Source of the DNA: JBNJGB01 sp051747385
Lineage (GTDB): Bacteria; Myxococcota_A; UBA9042; PHBI01; JACKFB01
Length of the DNA stretch: 64,000 nt
Assembly (NCBI GenBank): GCA_051747385.1
Contig: JBNJGB010000005.1
Span: forward strand, 124,001 to 188,000
Direction of reading: 5' to 3'
A program made the translations under genes and the position numbers. The notes below the pieces were generated by a model. It made no database searches. It saw only the letters and a program-made list of their open reading frames with translations, and was not told the origin of the DNA. Positions within the stretch are counted from its first letter, which is position 1; each line of letters begins with the position of its first letter. Of this stretch, positions 8,284-16,589 are shown piece by piece.

Positions 8284-8741
8284 AGCTAGTCTGCGACTGG
8301 CTAGTGCTCTGCGAGCAAGTTCTACAGGACCGCTCGACAGGCAACCTCACGCTCATCAACTGCGTTGACCAAGTCAATGCGGTTGAATTCCCCGCGAACC
8401 ATCCCCGGTTCGCCTTTGCCGCACGCTTCCGGTGCCAAGGCGATCCGCCGACTGAGGAGCACTCAACCGCGTACAGGTTCGTGCGCTTCTCAGATACGGA
8501 CGACGAAGAGGAGGTCGCCACCTTGGAGGGGCTTTGGCGGCCTGGGACGCGACGCTCGCGCGTGTTTCTGAACTTCGGCGTCCTACGGCTGCGACGTCCT
8601 GAGCGCATCTGGTTTCGGCTCGACGTGAAGACGAATGAAGGAGACTGGCAGGAAGGCCCGGCGGTTCCGGTGGATGTCGCCAAGTTCGAGCTAACCGACG
8701 AGCAGCGGGCGAACCTCGAACGTGCGTCTCTGAGGAAGTAG
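8280..8741 (+). CDS. DUF6941-like protein, third gene of the TA operon
   Basis: The 153-residue product starts MKLVCDWLVLCEQVLQDRST, with its ATGA overlapping the antitoxin stop. The opening (cytosolic protein, CxxVxxDxxxGNLTLIN) and the beta-rich body resemble the DUF6941 group of small proteins with an N-terminal Asp/Gly-Lys-Leu-Leu motif; its function is unknown. No signal peptide or membrane segment is present. The tight coupling to the HigBA-like pair suggests co-expression. Whether it modulates the toxin or is only a passenger cannot be seen from the sequence. The assignment to DUF6941 comes from memory of the family pattern and is moderate. Confidence 0.6.
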   Translation: MKLVCDWLVLCEQVLQDRSTGNLTLINCVDQVNAVEFPANHPRFAFAARFRCQGDPPTEEHSTAYRFVRFSDTDDEEEVATLEGLWRPGTRRSRVFLNFGVLRLRRPERIWFRLDVKTNEGDWQEGPAVPVDVAKFELTDEQRANLERASLRK

Positions 8742-9196
8742 GTAGCCCTGCGGGATTCGCGTCACAACTGCTGTCGTTGACCTTCGCCTATAGGGACAAC
8801 ACCCGTCCCGACCGAAGCCCAGCAACCGCCCTCCGACTAGCCCGCCGACGTTCACCTCTCGCTACTCGCCCAACCGCGTGCGTCTCTAGCTACGTAGCGA
8901 GGTCCGGTCGGGTGAACGTGGCGGACAGTGTTCACGGAGGACAGTTTCGCCAGTTCTACCGGACCCAATGCGCACCCGCGGCGGCGGTCGGGTAGGCGCC
9001 CCATTGGTGGGAGGTCCGTCCCCGCCTTCGCCTCCGACCACGCGCAAGGCTACGGGGCCAGACGAGCCGTCCCGGCGGTTGCGCGCGGGGCCGCCCCTGG
9101 CGCGCCTCGACCCTCCGCTCCCCTGCCCGCTTCACCGTCCGCCTCATGCCGTGGCCGCGGCCGCTCACGCGACCTTCCAGTAGAACAGCGGAACAG
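8742..9196. other. Non-coding spacer with a shared 15-bp site
   Basis: No coding frame with a plausible start is visible in these 455 bp. The region has a perfect GCTACGTAGC palindrome near 8889-8898 and one copy of the repeat GCCAGTTCTACCGGA (8949-8963), whose second copy lies on the other side of the MopE/FGE gene. Confidence 0.5.
8945..8966 (+). repeat. Direct repeat flanking the MopE/FGE gene, copy 1
   Basis: TTTCGCCAGTTCTACCGGA with CCC following; the 15-bp core GCCAGTTCTACCGGA is exact in both copies and direct in orientation. The second copy is at 12029-12050. The two enclose the single large lipoprotein gene, about 3 kb apart. Confidence 0.5.
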
Positions 9197-11770
9197 CTAC
9201 TCAGTGGAACTGCAACAGCGGAAGCTGGCGGCGGCTCCGGTGTCGCTCGGCGAGTTGCGGCTGCGGATGCCGGCCCGCACGTGGTCGGCGGAGTCGCCGA
9301 AGCCCCTACCGCGAAGAACGCGGTAGGGGCTGCTCCCATCCTCCCACGCCGAACCGTCCGTAGGTGCCCCGTCGTACGAGTAGTGCCAGCGGTCCTGTAC
9401 CCACTCCCAGACGTTCCCCACCATGCCCAACGCCCCGTACGGGCTCGCCCCCGCAGGCTTCGAACCGACCGAGGCCGTCGAGTCCGTACCGCACCCGTCC
9501 CCGCCTGCGTTCGGATCGTCCATCACCGCATAGTCGCACGTGGCCGGCTCATTCCCCCAAGGGAACTTCGGCATCGCCACCTGGCAGCACGCGTCATCGC
9601 CCGGAGCGCAGTACAGAGCGCATCCGCCGCGAGCCGCCTTCTCCCACTCGGCCTCGGTACACAGCCGCTTCCCGGCCCACTTGCAGTAGGCGTCGACGTT
9701 GTACCAGCTTACGTAGTTGACCGGGTGCTGCTCCCGGCCCGCCTCGAAGTAGTTGCCTTGGCTCGGCGTGAGGCACGGCCCCGTCGCCACACACGCGGCA
9801 TAGGCCTCCACGGTGACCTCCGTCACGTCGATCGCGAACTCGGGCACGTCGACGTGGTGTTGAGGGTATTCGTGGGCCTCGCAGTCATCATCCAGCGCCT
9901 CGTTGCAGCCCATGTTCACGGTGCCGGCCGGCACCCACGCCTCCTGCTGGGACAGCGTGCCGGCCAGCCCCTTTATGCACCAACCCTCGGCAGAGCAGTC
10001 GAACCCGGAGGGGCAGGTCGCGACACCGTTCGGACCGCAGACCGGCCCGGGGCACGGCTCGTCGTCCACGCCGTCGCAGTCGTTGTCGAGGTCGTCGCAG
10101 CTCCGCTCGAAGGGTTGGAGGCAGGAGCCTCCGCCGAGGGGACAGTGGCAGCTCTCCTCGGCGGGGTCGCAGGGCATGTCGCTCCCCTCGAAGGCCTCCA
10201 CCGCGCTGTAGTCGCAGCGCCACTGACCGGCCAGGCACTCGGCCGCGACGGCGGCGGGTTCCAGGGCGCAGACGCCCTCGTCCAGGCAGCCGGCCTCGGC
10301 CGGATCCGTCAATCCGCCGTCGGTCAAGCCGTCGCAGTCCTCGTCGACGTTGTCGCAGGTCTCCGATGACGCCTGGGCGAGGGTGTCGCACGTCAGCCTC
10401 TCGCCGTCGTCCGAGCACACCACCGTCCCGCCCTCGCACGCGCCGGTGCCACAGGGCCAGCCCAGGGACTTGCCAGCATCGCCCCCCGGATACGGGCCGC
10501 CGTCGTAGGTGACCGAGCCGCCATCCTTGAAGCGCTCGTCCGTCTCGCCGTCGCAGTCGTCGTCGACGCCGTTGCAGGCTTCCTGCGGCGCCGGCGGACA
10601 GCTCTCCACGCACAGGCTCACGTCGGCGCAGTGGTCATAGTCGGTGCAGGCCTTCGGCTCCAACGCGGAGCACGCGCCCCACTCGCCGCCCTGGCAGGTC
10701 TCCTCGCCGGAGCCGCAGTCCGTCGAGCACGGTCGGACCACGTCCTCGTCCGTCAGGCCGTCGCAGTCGTCGTCCACGCCGTTGCAGGTCTCGGCCTCTC
10801 CGAGGCCGTGGGTGCTACAGGTGAGGCCGGACCCATCTTCGGAGCAGACGACTTCCCCGCCTCCACAGGCCCCCGCGCCGCAGGGCTGGCCCAGGGACTT
10901 GCCCCCGTCGCCCTCGAACGGTCCGCCGTCCCAGGTCACGTCGCCGCCCGGGGCGAAGTCCTCGTCCGTCTCCCCGTCGCAGTCGTCGTCGACACCATTG
11001 CACGTCTCGTCGGGGGAGTCGTCCGGCTCGGAGCCGTCCGGGTTGGTCGAGCACGTGGGCTCGCCGTCCGCGGAGCTACAGACGACCGTGCCCATACCGC
11101 ACGCGCCGACGCCGTCGCATGGCTCGCCCACCTCGTTGTCCTCCCAGAAGAGGCCTTCGTCGGTGCTGCCATCGCAGTCGTCGTCGAGGTCGTTGCACAC
11201 CTCGGCCCCGCTCCGTTCGTCGCTGCCCCCGGGCATGGTGGAGCATCGGACGGAGCCGCCCTCCGGCACGCACTCTATGACGCCCCCCTCGCACGTGCCC
11301 GTCCCGCAGGCGATCCCGACCTCGGGAAAGTCCTCGTCCGTCTCCCCGTCGCAGTCGTCGTCCACGCCGTCGCACGTCTCGTCGCCGCTCTGGTCGTCGG
11401 CCGCCCCCGGCATCGTCGAGCACCGGACCCCCTCCCCGCCCGGGTCGCAAACCACGACACCACCGGAGCAGGCGCCCTCCCCGCACGGCGTCCCGACCTC
11501 CGGGAAGTCCTCGGGGCACTCGCCGGCCGACGCCCCGTCGTCCGTCTCGCCGTCCACGTCTCCCCCGGGTACGTCGAGGACGTCCGGGCCCGCGTCGGCG
11601 CCGTCGTCGGGAGGGCTGGTCTCCGTGTCGGAGGCCACCGAGTCGTCGTCGGACGCCTGGCCATCGATCCCCGGCCCCGTGGTGCCGTCGGCCTGCGTGA
11701 GGGCGGACCCGCTTCCGGGGCTGCCGCAGCCCACGAGCGATGCACAAGCCAGCAGGACGATCCAACGCAT
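9197..11770 (-). CDS. MopE-repeat lipoprotein with C-terminal FGE-sulfatase domain
   Basis: ATG at 11770 follows GAGGAG and gives MRWIVLLACASLVGCGSPGS, a signal peptide with lipobox LVGC. An Asp/Ser/Thr-rich spacer follows (residues 25-85). Then come seven MopE-type repeats of the pattern CxxVDDDCDGxTDE, alternating with Cys/Gly segments (GTPCGEGACSGGVVVCDPGG and similar), a metal-binding module widespread in Myxococcota surface proteins. Residues about 650-857 form a formylglycine-generating-enzyme-like domain: TVNMGCNEALDDDCEAHEYP, FAIDVTEVTVEAYAACVATG, PVNYVSWYNVDAYCKWAGKR, LCTEAEWEKAARGG, GNVWEWVQDRW and SFRCC. Such domains in lipoproteins are mostly not sulfatase activators. At 857 residues it is the largest cargo gene of the integrated element and was probably acquired as a unit. 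Confidence 0.88.
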   Translation of the reverse strand: MRWIVLLACASLVGCGSPGSGSALTQADGTTGPGIDGQASDDDSVASDTETSPPDDGADAGPDVLDVPGGDVDGETDDGASAGECPEDFPEVGTPCGEGACSGGVVVCDPGGEGVRCSTMPGAADDQSGDETCDGVDDDCDGETDEDFPEVGIACGTGTCEGGVIECVPEGGSVRCSTMPGGSDERSGAEVCNDLDDDCDGSTDEGLFWEDNEVGEPCDGVGACGMGTVVCSSADGEPTCSTNPDGSEPDDSPDETCNGVDDDCDGETDEDFAPGGDVTWDGGPFEGDGGKSLGQPCGAGACGGGEVVCSEDGSGLTCSTHGLGEAETCNGVDDDCDGLTDEDVVRPCSTDCGSGEETCQGGEWGACSALEPKACTDYDHCADVSLCVESCPPAPQEACNGVDDDCDGETDERFKDGGSVTYDGGPYPGGDAGKSLGWPCGTGACEGGTVVCSDDGERLTCDTLAQASSETCDNVDEDCDGLTDGGLTDPAEAGCLDEGVCALEPAAVAAECLAGQWRCDYSAVEAFEGSDMPCDPAEESCHCPLGGGSCLQPFERSCDDLDNDCDGVDDEPCPGPVCGPNGVATCPSGFDCSAEGWCIKGLAGTLSQQEAWVPAGTVNMGCNEALDDDCEAHEYPQHHVDVPEFAIDVTEVTVEAYAACVATGPCLTPSQGNYFEAGREQHPVNYVSWYNVDAYCKWAGKRLCTEAEWEKAARGGCALYCAPGDDACCQVAMPKFPWGNEPATCDYAVMDDPNAGGDGCGTDSTASVGSKPAGASPYGALGMVGNVWEWVQDRWHYSYDGAPTDGSAWEDGSSPYRVLRGRGFGDSADHVRAGIRSRNSPSDTGAAASFRCCSSTE

Positions 11771-12255
11771 GACGCTCTCCTCGGCGCGTTCGTGTGCAGC
11801 GTGACGGAGCGTAACACAGCCGGTGCGGCGGGCTGCCGAGCCGCCGTCGCCCCAGGGTGGCGGGTCCGCCGCCGTCGTCGTCTCCGGGCCGTGCTCGAGG
11901 ACGGGGAGCGCCAAGCGTTGCCGGAAGCGCAGTAGGGCGGGGTTCGTCCAATTTCTCGACCACGCTGCGCGCGCAGGGGGCTCGTAAAACTCGCGAAACT
12001 CGTCGGCGGCCGGTCGGGTGGCTCGGGGTTTTGCCAGTTCTACCGGAGCCCCACCCGCCCGCGTGATTGCGGGATTGCCGCGTCAGAAGGTCGCACGCGT
12101 TGGCGACCCGGAATGGTGCGGGTTTGCACGGCGGGTGCGTCTGGAAAAGACGCGCAGCAGCAGGACCCCGCCAGCCCCCGGGCTCCAACAAGGACCCCGC
12201 GGGGCGTGAACGGATGCGCGCTTGGCGGCCGTGCAGTTGGCTTGGGGTCGCTCCG
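11771..12255. other. Upstream region of the MopE/FGE gene
   Basis: These 485 bp hold no recognisable gene. They should contain the promoter of the leftward lipoprotein gene. The second copy of the GCCAGTTCTACCGGA repeat lies at 12033-12047. Confidence 0.45.
12029..12050 (+). repeat. Direct repeat flanking the MopE/FGE gene, copy 2
   Basis: TTTTGCCAGTTCTACCGGA with GCC following, same orientation as 8945-8966; differences are confined to one base before and one after the 15-bp core. Confidence 0.5.
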
Positions 12256-12465
12256 CTACCCGAGCCCGATCAGAGCCCCGACGCCACAGAATGGAAGCAT
12301 CGACAGGCCTACGATAATCAGGACAACGAGACAGCCGATGTTGAGCGCTTGCTCCCCCGGCGTCGAGCCAAGAAGGCCTCGCCGCAGCGGGTGGCCACAG
12401 CCTGAGCAACGCTGGGACTTGGTGCTCTGCGCCTTTCCACACTCCGGGCAGGGTCGGAGCGCCAT
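12256..12465 (-). CDS. Small zinc-ribbon membrane protein
   Basis: The 69-residue product starts MALRPCPECGKAQSTKSQRC at ATG 12465, preceded by GAGGGGG at good spacing. Two CxxC pairs (CPEC and CSGC) form a zinc ribbon in the first 25 residues. Residues about 42-66 (ALNIGCLVVLIIVGLSMLPF and onward) form one membrane-spanning segment, and the protein ends soon after. Proteins of this kind are common, usually unnamed and sometimes phage- or island-borne. The role is unknown. Longer upstream starts in the same frame lack a ribosome-binding site. Confidence 0.7.
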   Translation of the reverse strand: MALRPCPECGKAQSTKSQRCSGCGHPLRRGLLGSTPGEQALNIGCLVVLIIVGLSMLPFCGVGALIGLG

Positions 12466-13234
12466 GAGGTCCCCCTCTTCCGTGAAACTCCGCGCGGCAC
12501 GATCAGACAGGCGGCCACGAAGCGCAAGACGTACTGCCGTAGCAGCGATCACTCTACTCCGTTGGCTGTGCATTACGCGCGCGCGCTTCAGAAGCGCTCA
12601 ACCGGTCCACATCCGGGGTAAACCGGGTCCGTGTGCAAGAAGTGTCGTTGAAGGAGCGCGGGCCTCGGCGCGGGGTCCAACCCCAATGGGGGGGGTGTCG
12701 CCCGTCCCGGCTCGCTCCAGTCCCGTACCAGACTGCTAGCAGGATGCTCCGGAGTCTCCCCAGCGCACCGCTCACAGCAGGCCGCACAAGGCATCGGACG
12801 CGCTCGCACGGCCCGCACGTCGCGCCAATCTCGGGCGCGCTTCCACGGGCCGGCGGCGGGGCATGGTGGCGACGGTTCGAGGTCGCCTCGCCTGTCGTCG
12901 TGGTCAGGCCGGGTGTCGGTCGGCTGTAGACGGCGCGGGGCGGATGCGCGCAGCCCCCGGGCGCCCGTGCGCGTGGTGTGCTGGCGAAACTGGACGAATC
13001 CCCCTCAGCGTGCCCCCTCACGGCCTCCGGAGCCCCAGCCCGGCCCGTGGTGCCTCCGGGTGCGCCGCGTGCGTCCAGGGGCCTCCGGCGGGTGCCTGTG
13101 CTCCGATGCGTCCGTGTTGCCCTCGTTCCCCAGGGCGTAAGCCCTTCAATGGGGTCGGGCGCTCTGCGTCCGACGCGGCGAGCGGAGCGAGACAAGACCC
13201 GCGTGCCGAGTTCTTGTCTCGCTTCATGGCTCGT
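12466..13234. other. 769-bp non-coding region of the element
   Basis: Several overlapping frames exist on both strands, but none has a good start, ribosome-binding site or recognisable protein pattern. Visible structures are a palindrome GCGCTTCAGAAGCGC near 12584-12598 and a strong inverted repeat at 13186-13223. As the largest gene-free stretch of an element with replication-type genes, it might hold an origin, but I see no iterons. Confidence 0.4.
13186..13223. terminator. 12-bp perfect inverted repeat after the replication gene
   Basis: AGCGAGACAAGA (13186-13197) pairs exactly with TCTTGTCTCGCT (13212-13223) across a 14-base loop. It begins 12 bases past the stop of the leftward gene ending at 13235, as expected of a transcription terminator, though no T-run follows. 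A protein-binding palindrome is the alternative. Confidence 0.5.
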
Positions 13235-14122
13235 TCACCGGAGGTGATATTCTAGGTCGGCGTCCTCGAGGTCACCGGGTCGGATGCCGAGTTCCGTCGC
13301 CCGCTCGTCCCAGTGCTTCATCTTCGCCCAGAGGAAGCGGAGGGCACCAGCGCCCTTGTTGGTGAAGCCTTCTCCCTTCTCAATCATCATAGCCACGCCG
13401 CCCGCGAAGTGGTCCGGGTCCCGCTCCCACACGGCCAGTAGCCCGGCGTTGTACTCCGCCTGAATGGCCTCTTCCGTGGCAGTACCGTCCCCACTGCGCT
13501 CCCGCGCTTCGGCCACGTGCTGAAGCCAGACGAAAGCCGCACGGTTGTCGAGTCCGGGCGCGTTCTTCCAAGTCGCCTCCTTACTGGGAACGAAGGCGTC
13601 GGAGGAGAGCGCGCGGCCCCCTCTCTCTTTGTTTCTCAGTTTCCGCTCTCCGCTTTCCCTCTCGGTCTGGTCGTTGTCCGGACACTGCCCGGACGCCTTG
13701 GGCGTACCGTTCGGCCAGTTGTCGCGCCACCCCTCGAGGTACCCCGCTCGCTCGGCTACCTCATGAGGCGGGAGCGGCAGCCTCGGCGCCGGCCGCTTGT
13801 TGATGAATTCGGACGGCATGTCGCTGGTGAAGTCGCAGAGCATGCCGTATCGCTGGCCGTCGTCGGCCTCGTAGGTGACCACGGCCCCCACCTCTTCCAG
13901 CTTGGACACGGCCGCCTCGAAGTCATGCGCCCTGCCCTCCAACCCGGCCGCGCCACGCAGCGCCCATCCCCCGGCGGGGAAGATGCCGTGCCGGTCGCTC
14001 ACGAGGTAGAGGCGTTCCCACAGGACGGCGGGGTTGACGGGGGCCTCGAAGGCCAGGAACCTATCGTCGTGGAGTAGGCGGGCCGGGATCGCCCGCCAAG
14101 AGAGTCCGTCTCCGAATCCCAT
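13235..14122 (-). CDS. Putative replication protein (replisome-organiser-like)
   Basis: ATG at 14122 has a strong GGAGG six bases upstream and yields a 295-residue protein starting MGFGDGLSWRAIPARLLHDD. Residues 10-95 (RFLAFEAPVNPAVLWERLYL, then SDRHGIFPAGGWALRGAAGL, KLEEVGAVVTYEADDGQRYG) look like the winged-helix start of phage and plasmid replisome organisers, where a short-lived start helix is followed by a wing that reads its own small genome. The middle (about 110-190) is charged and low in order; the C-terminus (about 190-295) is helical. It follows an orphan primase zinc finger and excisionase-like genes, which supports a role in element replication. The similarity is by pattern only. 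Confidence 0.55.
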   Translation of the reverse strand: MGFGDGLSWRAIPARLLHDDRFLAFEAPVNPAVLWERLYLVSDRHGIFPAGGWALRGAAGLEGRAHDFEAAVSKLEEVGAVVTYEADDGQRYGMLCDFTSDMPSEFINKRPAPRLPLPPHEVAERAGYLEGWRDNWPNGTPKASGQCPDNDQTERESGERKLRNKERGGRALSSDAFVPSKEATWKNAPGLDNRAAFVWLQHVAEARERSGDGTATEEAIQAEYNAGLLAVWERDPDHFAGGVAMMIEKGEGFTNKGAGALRFLWAKMKHWDERATELGIRPGDLEDADLEYHLR

Positions 14123-14204
14123 TCGGAACCTCCGTTTCGGAGGCCACGCCAACACCCACGGCCTAGCAACTGTGCAACGTTGGCGTGGCCTCGGCTGTCG
14201 GTTG

Positions 14205-14372
14205 CTATGCCGCCTCGGTTTGCTCTTCGACCCACTCGAAGAGCGCGGCTTCGTCCAGAAGCACGCGCCGCCAGAAGCGCAGCACCGCCTCGGGCGGGCA
14301 CGCGGTGGGCTCAAGCACGCGGGCGCGCTGTGCAGGCTCACAGGCCGAATCTCGGACGTGAATGGCGATCAT
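14205..14372 (-). CDS. Short excisionase-like paralogue
   Basis: ATG at 14372 overlaps the stop of the CHC2 gene (ATGA). The 55-residue product ends RRVLLDEAALFEWVEEQ-TEAA, nearly identical to the end of the excisionase-like protein at 14848-15054. The DNA of the last 60 bases is also clearly related, so one copy arose by duplication. The N-terminal part of the helix-turn-helix seen in the longer copy is missing here. It may be a dominant regulator, a remnant, or simply a short DNA-binding protein. Coupled translation with the gene upstream argues for expression. Confidence 0.55.
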   Translation of the reverse strand: MIAIHVRDSACEPAQRARVLEPTACPPEAVLRFWRRVLLDEAALFEWVEEQTEAA

Positions 14373-14677
14373 GCTTCCACCTCCACGCCGGCCCGTGCCG
14401 CGAGGTCGCGGACCGCGTCGACGAACGCCGGCCCGGGCACCGCGCGATGGAGGTCGACCACGTCGCCGCCGGCACCGCATCCGAAGCAGTGCCAGCCGTC
14501 CCGATGCACCCCGTGCCCGAGCACCATGCTGGTCGGATTGTCGCCACCGTGGACGATGCAGGCGCACCGGGCCTTGCCGTTGACTGCCCGTCCCGGGCGA
14601 GCGCCCAAGCGCCGCGCCAGGGCAACCAGATCCACCCGTGCGCGAACCGCAGACGGGTCCAATCGCTGTGTAATCAC
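14369..14677 (-). CDS. Orphan CHC2 zinc finger (DnaG-type primase N-domain)
   Basis: A GTG at 14677 follows GAGGGA and gives a 102-residue protein. The zinc finger is clear: ARCACIVHGGDNPTSMVL with C and H ligands, then GWHCFGCGAGGDVVDLHRAV carrying the CxxC pair, the arrangement of the CHC2 zinc-binding domain of DnaG primases. Full primases are about 600 residues with a TOPRIM domain; neither that nor a helicase-binding domain follows. Stand-alone CHC2 proteins occur in plasmids and satellites, where they may work with a separate polymerase-like or initiator protein. Here the next gene but one is the putative replication protein. Confidence 0.75.
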   Translation of the reverse strand: MITQRLDPSAVRARVDLVALARRLGARPGRAVNGKARCACIVHGGDNPTSMVLGHGVHRDGWHCFGCGAGGDVVDLHRAVPGPAFVDAVRDLAARAGVEVEA

Positions 14678-14847
14678 AGACGTTCCCTCGGGTATCCGCT
14701 CAAACGATTGGCAGAGCGCGGCGCGGCGGATACCCTTCGGGTCGCGCTGGCTCTGCTGCTGAAGCGCCCCCCACCGGCCGAGTCGCCAAACCAGTTCGGT
14801 GAGGGGCGCCCATGCACCCTGCGTGTGGGCAGACCGAGGCGGCCCGC

Positions 14848-15054
14848 TCAGGCCGCTTCGGTCTGCTCGTCCACCCACTCGAAGAACGCGGCTTCGTCCA
14901 AGAGGACGCGCCGTCCGACGCGCTTCACGACCTTGTCGAAGCCGTTGCTCTCCGCGTGAAACACGAGGTGCCGGAGGCCCCCGAGCGGGGGCCACGGGTG
15001 ATGTTCGTTCCACTCGGTCAAGGGAATCAGTCGGGTCTTGCTGCGGTCGGTCAT
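14848..15054 (-). CDS. Excisionase/AlpA-like helix-turn-helix protein
   Basis: The 68-residue product starts MTDRSKTRLIPLTEWNEHHP and contains the winged-helix pattern GFDKVVKRVGRRVLLDEAAF with FEWVDEQ after it, typical of MerR-type HTH excisionases and AlpA regulators (KxGRRxLxDExAxxxW). It is the first of a leftward gene series that leads to the CHC2 and replication genes, and lies 230 bp below the integrase stop. Such proteins direct integrase toward excision and often activate early genes. The start ATG is 10 bases after a GGAGGG sequence. Confidence 0.7.
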   Translation of the reverse strand: MTDRSKTRLIPLTEWNEHHPWPPLGGLRHLVFHAESNGFDKVVKRVGRRVLLDEAAFFEWVDEQTEAA

Positions 15055-15282
15055 CTTCGGGCCCTCCGGTTACCTGCTGTGCGTTTCAGGGCCTTCTCGC
15101 CCCGTCGAGTACGAGAAATCACAAACTTCGACCGCAACGCAAGGGCGTCCCCAATGAACCCATGTTCTCGGTGGGGGACCTCACGCAAGGTCGGCCATTC
15201 CCGGCAGTTCAGCCGATCTCGTCCAGAGACGTTCTGACTGAGGAAGGGCAAGCCGAGAGAGCGTCCGCCGGGGAGTGTGGGC

Positions 15283-16365
15283 CTACTCACCGCCTCCGAA
15301 GATCCGGGCGTTCATGGACTCCACCACGGTCGCGGTGTGCGCGTCGGAGAGGTGGGCGTACCGCTTCACCATCTGCAGGGTCTTGTGGCCCAGCACGGCC
15401 GCGATCTCGGAGGGCGTGGCGCCGTTCATGGCCAGGTAGGACGCGGCGCTGTGCCGGAGGTCGTGGAAGCGAAAGTCCTCGATACCCGCGGCCTCCAGCG
15501 CGTCGACCCATGGCTTGCGCAGGTTCATCGGCTTCCGGGCACCGCCGTTCCTGGGGCGGCGGCCAGGGAAGAGGAGGTCGGTATCCATGGCCCGGACCTT
15601 GGCGTGCTCGCGCATCACCTCGCGGGCCTTGCCCACCAAGGGCACCACGCGGCGCTCTCCGTTCTTCGTCTCGTGGAGCACCACGCGGCCCCTCTCAAGG
15701 TCCACGTCTCGCCAGCGGAGGCCCATCACCTCGCCCTTGCGCATCCCGGTCGACAAGGCCAGGACCACGACGGGATAGAGGTACGGGTTGCGAGAGTCGG
15801 CGCACGCCCGGAGCAGGCGATCCCGTTCTTCGTCGGAGAGGTAGCGCACGCGTCCCCGAGGCTCGCGCGGCTTCCGAACCTTGGCCATGGGGTTCGAATC
15901 GAGCCAGCCCCATTCCTTCACCGCCACGGTGAGCGCGTGCGAGAGGGCCGCGAGGTAGCGCACCACGGTCGCCGGAGCCCGCCGGTTGCCCTGGGACGTC
16001 TCCTCGCCCGCGAGCTTGTCCCTGGCCTCCGCGAGCCGGGCAGGCGTCACGTCGGAGAGGAGGAACGGGCCAAGCTCGGCCTTCCACCATGCAAGCTGTC
16101 CGCTCTGCTTGGCGGCGCTCTTGGGCTTGGTGGGAAGCACGTCGCGCACGTACCGATCCACGAGGTCCGCGAGCGTGTGCTTCCGCGCCTCCACCCTGTG
16201 GAAGTAGCGCCCCTCTCGGATGGCCGCCTCCGTCTGCTGCGCCCAGCGCTTGGCGTCCATCTTGCGCTGGAAGGTCGCCCGCTGCGTCGGGTGCCCCTTG
16301 AGCCTGACGAGGACGCGATAGCTCGTGGTGCCGTCCTTCCCGGTCCGCTTCTGAATGGTGGCCAT
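15283..16365 (-). CDS. Tyrosine-family integrase
   Basis: ATG at 16365 follows GGAGGGG and encodes 360 residues beginning MATIQKRTGKDGTTSYRVLV, a small N-terminal arm-binding domain of AP2/integrase type (about 1-55). A core-binding SAM-like domain (about 60-160) follows. The catalytic domain shows all expected residues: Arg in STGMRKGE, Lys in HETKNGERR, HDLRHS, GHK and the nucleophile Tyr in MVKRYAHLS. It lies immediately inside the right att repeat, reading away from the tRNA, with two arm-type repeats just upstream of its start. It should catalyse integration into and excision from the tRNA-Phe gene. The longer open frame to 16512 runs through these repeats and is not used. Confidence 0.93.
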   Translation of the reverse strand: MATIQKRTGKDGTTSYRVLVRLKGHPTQRATFQRKMDAKRWAQQTEAAIREGRYFHRVEARKHTLADLVDRYVRDVLPTKPKSAAKQSGQLAWWKAELGPFLLSDVTPARLAEARDKLAGEETSQGNRRAPATVVRYLAALSHALTVAVKEWGWLDSNPMAKVRKPREPRGRVRYLSDEERDRLLRACADSRNPYLYPVVVLALSTGMRKGEVMGLRWRDVDLERGRVVLHETKNGERRVVPLVGKAREVMREHAKVRAMDTDLLFPGRRPRNGGARKPMNLRKPWVDALEAAGIEDFRFHDLRHSAASYLAMNGATPSEIAAVLGHKTLQMVKRYAHLSDAHTATVVESMNARIFGGGE

Positions 16366-16496
16366 GCCGCCCCTCCATGCCGAAGGCTCCGCAACGCTAC
16401 CGCGGACCACGACAGAGCACAACGCGGGATGGACAATCACCGTAACGCGGCATCGATAACGCTGTACTTTCAACACATTCCGCCCGCGCCAGCTGC

Positions 16497-16521
16497 GCCG
16501 TGGATCACTCATGGATCACTT
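16497..16521 (-). repeat. Integrase arm-type repeat, right copy, inverted
   Basis: This is the exact reverse complement of the 25 bp at 6997-7021. It lies 132 bases upstream of the integrase start and inside its likely promoter region, so integrase or excisionase bound here could also control int transcription. Confidence 0.65.
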
Positions 16522-16589
16522 GCTCCCTCGGATCACCCGTTCGCGCCTCCCTGGACGGGTGCCGGGACGGCTCGGGATCAGTCGTGAGC

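Noticed and set aside
9197..11770. FGE-sulfatase domain as a true formylglycine-generating enzyme
   Set aside because: No sulfatase gene is near, the protein is an Asp-rich lipoprotein with MopE repeats, and such domains in Myxococcota are commonly non-enzymatic or of unknown activity.
12554..13195. ORF of about 210 codons on the minus strand in the element
   Set aside because: Arg-, Pro- and Gly-rich composition without any ordered pattern, no ribosome-binding site, and overlapping frames of similar length on the other strand.
15283..16512. Longer integrase start at 16512
   Set aside because: The extension is translated through the arm-type repeats, lacks a ribosome-binding site and does not match integrase N-termini; ATG 16365 has GGAGGGG.
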